DNA of 7,716 nt, taken from JBOGGX01 sp050744245 (lineage in GTDB: Bacteria; Actinomycetota; Acidimicrobiia; Acidimicrobiales; JBOGGX01). The DNA lies in assembly GCA_050744245.1 (NCBI GenBank), contig JBOGGX010000211.1:1-7716 (forward strand), read 5' to 3'. Position numbers and translations under genes: made by a program. The number at the start of each line of letters is the position of its first letter. The stretch's first letter is position 1. Below are positions 5,574 to 7,716 of the stretch, one piece after another. The notes beneath the pieces are model-generated. The model had not been told where the DNA came from and did not search any database. It was given only the letters and a program-made list of their open reading frames with translations.

Positions 5574-7324
5574 CTAGAAGATCCGGTTCGAGACCTCCGC
5601 CGGGGCGACGAGGAGCTCCGTGAGCTCGTCGTCGACCCTGAGCAGGGTCAGCGCGGCGCCGGCCGTCTCGAGCGACGTGCAGTACTCGTTGACGTAGCTC
5701 GAGCAGCGATCGTCGGCGTCGTCGAGCAGCTCGACGCTCCGGTCGACGGTGGCCCGCAGCGTGCTGGCGCTCGGGCGTGTTGAGGGGACCGGTCCCCACC
5801 GTGTCGAGCGAGACCGCCAACCGGGCCAACAGCGCGTGCAAGTCGAGCCGCCGGGTGCGGGGCCGCAGCCAACTCGATGGCCAGGGCCAGGCCGTCGAGG
5901 CGCCGGACCACCGCAGCCACGTCGCCCGCGTTGGCTTCGGTCACGTGGAAGTCGGGACGCACGGCCCGGGCCCGCTCCGCAAACAGCCGGGCCGCCCCGC
6001 TGGGGGTGACGGCCCGGAGGTCATCGGCCCGACCCGCCGGCACGTCGAGCGGCTCCACCCAGAACTCGTGCTCGCCACCCACCCGGAGCGCGGCCCGGCT
6101 GGTGACCAGGGCATGCACCCCAGGGGGCGCGGGCCAGCAGGTCGGCCACCGGCCGGGCCCCGTCGACCACCTGCTCGAAGTTGTCCAGCACGAGCAACAC
6201 CCGCTGGTGGGCCGGGCCGTCGGCCAGAGACTCCAGCGCCGACCCGCCCACCGGGATGCCCGCGGCATCGGCCACCTTGACCAGAATGCGGTCGGGGTCG
6301 GTCTCGAACGACAGGTCGACGAAGTAGACCCCATCGGGGTAGTCGGCCGACACCTGCCCGGCCACCGCCACCGCCAACCGAGTCTTGCCGATACCGCCCG
6401 CTCCGGTCAGGGTGACGAGGCGGGCCTCGCCGCTGCCGAACAGCGGGGCGACCTCCACCGTCTCTCGGTCCCGCCCCACCGGCCTGGTGAGCTGGGCCTG
6501 TAACCGCACCTTGGTCGGTCGGCGGGGCCCGGGGCGGCGGGAACACCCGGGCCAATCCGGGGGCGTCGAGCTGGTACAGTCGCTCGGCCCGGGACAGGCC
6601 CTTCAGGGCGAACGAGCCCAGGTCCCGAAGGTCCCATTGGTGGCGACCCACGACATCGAGTAGCAGGCCCTGGACGCGGGGCGAGACCAGGATCTGGCCT
6701 CCATAGCCGGAGGCGCCGATCCGAGCGGCGGTACACATCGAGACCGACGTAGCCCTCGTCGGTCAGCGTGGCCCGGCCCGTGTGCAGGCCGACCCGAGCC
6801 CGGACCTCCACGCCGGACGGGACGGCCTCGACGCCCCCCGCCGCCCGTGAACCGCTCGCTCATCAACACCGCCAGGTCATCGAGCAACAGCTCGGCCAGT
6901 TCCCCGGGCGACTCGAAGCGCGTGTAGGACGCCCGGTCATCGGCCCGCGCCCGCTCGAGCAGGGACTCGAGCCGGGGGTCACGATCCGGTCCCGGCTCCT
7001 TGACGTAGATCAGTCGGGACGGTAACCCGACAACGCCCACTCGTCCTCGATGCCCGACACCTCCATGTCGGGTGCGACCCAGCCGTAGCTCTGCCAGTAG
7101 ATCCCCACGAACACGTCGCTCCTGTCGACATAGGAGCGGTAGCGATCGCGGGGCGGATGCGGCCGAGCGCCCAACTCGAACATCACCGGGCTCCACCGAA
7201 GGGTGCGCCGCGCCGTGTGGGCCGCCTCCCGCTCCGCCGCCAACTACCCCAACGTAGAACTCACGAACACCCGCAGGCCCTGATCGGGCGTAGAGATCGG
7301 GGTCCGAACCGAAGCTGGACCCAT
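5574..7324 (-). pseudogene. DUF4062 - cyclase fragment - STAND/NB-ARC ATPase, degraded
   Basis: Read right to left, the minus strand holds ordered pieces of one large protein. (1) DUF4062 N-terminus: RVFVSSTLG, a TAG stop at 7246-7244, then LAAERE, PVMFELGARPHPPRD, SDVFVGIYWQSYGWVAP, GIEDEWALSGYRP; a one-base loss near 7016 shifts to LIYVKEPGPDRDPRL and ELLLDDLAVLMSERF (to ~6855). (2) C-terminal half of a class III nucleotidyl cyclase: GVEVRARVGLHTGRATL, GYVGLDV, frameshift near 6735, ARIGASGYGGQILVSPRV, LRDLGSFALKGLSRAERLYQ. The metal-binding first half is missing. (3) After a 4-bp tandem duplication at 6513-6522, a STAND NTPase: LTRPVGRDRE, P-loop GAGGIGKTR (~6406-6380), Walker B VLLVLDNFEQ (~6200-6170), frameshift near 6135, GVHALVTSRAALR, RLDGLALAIELAAA, frameshift near 5865, LLARLAVSLDTVGTGPLNTP, frameshift near 5762, LRATVDRSVELLDDAD. 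The expected C-terminal repeats are absent; an unfamiliar 46-residue tail ends at TAG 5576-5574. The ATG at 7324 is the nearest in-frame start; GTG 7270 is an alternative. Intact relatives are probably signalling or conflict proteins. Confidence 0.82.
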
Positions 7325-7428
7325 CGCTGCGTGGTCTCGACCCGTCCGGGCACTCTAACCCGCCGACCCGCGCCCGACAGGTCGTTGGAACGAGCCTGCC
7401 CCCGACGGACGCCGAGAACTGGCGACAA

Positions 7429-7453
7429 GATTGGGCACGCGTTGGGCACGACC
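7429..7453 (+). repeat. 25-bp direct repeat, copy 1 (doubled TTGGGCACG)
   Basis: This contains two TTGGGCACG units, at 7431-7439 and 7442-7450, starting 11 bases apart, roughly one helical turn. It matches 7667-7691 at 24 of 25 positions (C7440 versus T7678). Paired, similarly spaced repeats flanking a tRNA fragment look like arm-type binding sites of a tyrosine integrase; that role is inferred. Confidence 0.8.
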
Positions 7454-7469
7454 GACCGTGCGCCCAACG
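7440..7469. repeat. Strong hairpin overlapping repeat copy 1
   Basis: CGTTGGGC (7440-7447) pairs with GCCCAACG (7462-7469) for 8 bp, then ACG (7448-7450) pairs with CGT (7457-7459) across a two-base GC bulge, leaving a 6-base loop. It uses the second TTGGGCACG unit of the repeat and an imperfect inverted copy. No T-run follows on either strand, so a simple terminator is unlikely. It may bind a recombinase or stop converging transcription. Confidence 0.6.
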
Positions 7470-7516
7470 GCTCCATCAGGAAGGGGGGAAGAAAACCGTC
7501 GACCTGCGGATTTGTC

Positions 7517-7565
7517 GGTGGGGCCAGCAAGAATCGAACTTGCGACCTCATCCTTATCAGGGATG
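7517..7565 (-). other. tRNA-Ile(GAT) 3' half, probable attachment-site core
   Basis: On the minus strand CATCC-CTGATAA-GGATG (7565-7549) makes a perfect 5-bp anticodon stem with a 7-base loop and anticodon GAT. A variable region AGGTC follows, then GCAAG-TTCGATT-CTTGC (7543-7527), a perfect T-arm, then acceptor strand TGGCCCC (7526-7520) and ACC. The 5' half (matching acceptor strand and D-arm) is missing: the DNA upstream of 7565 on this strand contains no GGGGCCA and no GTTGG-type D-loop. A sharp start exactly at the anticodon stem is typical of the tRNA-derived core used by tyrosine-integrase elements, so this is most likely an attR- or attP-type site, not a working tRNA gene. Confidence 0.78.
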
Positions 7566-7571
7566 TTCACG

Positions 7572-7588
7572 GCACGTTCCTGACGTGC
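7572..7588. repeat. Short inverted repeat beside the tRNA fragment
   Basis: GCACGT (7572-7577) and ACGTGC (7583-7588) are exact inverse copies around a five-base spacer, immediately next to the att-like core on its 5' side. It could be a recombinase- or excisionase-related site; the length is modest and function is unknown. Confidence 0.4.
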
Positions 7589-7666
7589 GAGAAGGCCAAT
7601 CTGAGCAGGTCAGCGGTCACTTCTGACGAGCCTACATTGACCGTGTCCGACCCGTGGTTACCGCCC

Positions 7667-7691
7667 GATTGGGCACGTGTTGGGCACGACC
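7667..7691 (+). repeat. 25-bp direct repeat, copy 2 (doubled TTGGGCACG)
   Basis: This is the second copy of the repeat at 7429-7453, with TTGGGCACG at 7669-7677 and 7680-7688, same orientation, 238 bases away. The two copies enclose the tRNA-Ile fragment. The stretch from 7589 to the window end holds no recognisable gene. Confidence 0.8.
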
Positions 7692-7716
7692 AGTCCTGTG
7701 GCCGATAGCCACGCGC

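Noticed and set aside
5033..5623. Arg/Pro-rich plus-strand ORF overlapping the modC end
   Set aside because: Composition is typical of an out-of-frame reading of GC-rich DNA; the ModC TOBE domain occupies the true frame.
7355..7570. Minus-strand ORF with the peptide DEVASSILAGPT
   Set aside because: It is the sense translation of the tRNA fragment and runs on through repeat DNA; no protein family resemblance.
7517..7600. A complete tRNA-Ile gene on the minus strand
   Set aside because: The anticodon arm, T-arm and 3' acceptor strand are perfect, but no D-arm or matching 5' acceptor strand exists upstream of 7565.
7429..7691. A small CRISPR array, because of repeated 25-mers
   Set aside because: Only two copies 238 bases apart, with a tRNA piece between them and no regular spacers.
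7157..7708. Plus-strand open frame of 183 codons across the right end, with the peptide ASKNRTCDLILIRD
   Set aside because: That peptide is the antisense reading of the tRNA-Ile 3' half; the frame also runs over the DUF4062 remnant and non-coding repeats, so it is a phantom ORF.

Overview
High-GC DNA with actinobacterial features: GC-rich codon use, GTG starts, a lipoprotein ModA carrying two cysteines, and a regulator that joins a MerR/excisionase-type helix-turn-helix to a Mop domain. An Acidimicrobiia-like source is a guess, based partly on how the tRNA-Ile fragment reads. The window has one intact functional block, molybdate uptake and sensing, set between decayed genes and mobile-element traces.

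Layout, left to right. (1) 1-269: 3' end of an IS110-family transposase gene, cut by the window edge. (2) 367-1559: a winged-helix HTH_42/AlkZ-like DNA glycosylase pseudogene with at least five frame changes and a lost C-terminus. (3) 1560-1825: no recognisable gene; a perfect 16-bp palindrome lies at 1572-1587. (4) 1826-1990, minus strand: a truncated solo Mop (molbindin) gene. (5) 1991-2257: intergenic, with a possible promoter for the rightward operon. (6) 2258-5366: four intact, tightly packed genes: HTH-Mop regulator, modA, modB, modC. (7) 5367-5573: non-coding, with short direct and inverted repeats. (8) 5574-7324, minus strand: wreck of a large multidomain gene (DUF4062, a piece of class III nucleotidyl cyclase, STAND/NB-ARC ATPase) with a nonsense codon, several frameshifts and an internal deletion. 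(9) 7429-7691: an attachment-site-like region. The 3' half of tRNA-Ile(GAT) sits between two 25-bp direct repeats built on a doubled TTGGGCACG motif, with a strong hairpin at one repeat.

How the genes work together: ModA would capture molybdate (or tungstate) outside the membrane, ModB would form the channel and ModC would power it. ModC's C-terminal Mop/TOBE domain and the separate HTH-Mop protein would sense cytoplasmic oxyanion and adjust transport and transcription. The broken solo Mop gene, divergent from the regulator, was probably an oxyanion storage or buffering protein of the same locus. About 3.1 kb of lesion-free genes between two heavily frameshifted pseudogenes argues for real decay of the flanks rather than poor sequence quality.

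The main points for a second look are the att-like architecture at the right end and the ancestral DUF4062-cyclase-STAND protein, a domain combination that would suit a conflict or signalling protein.
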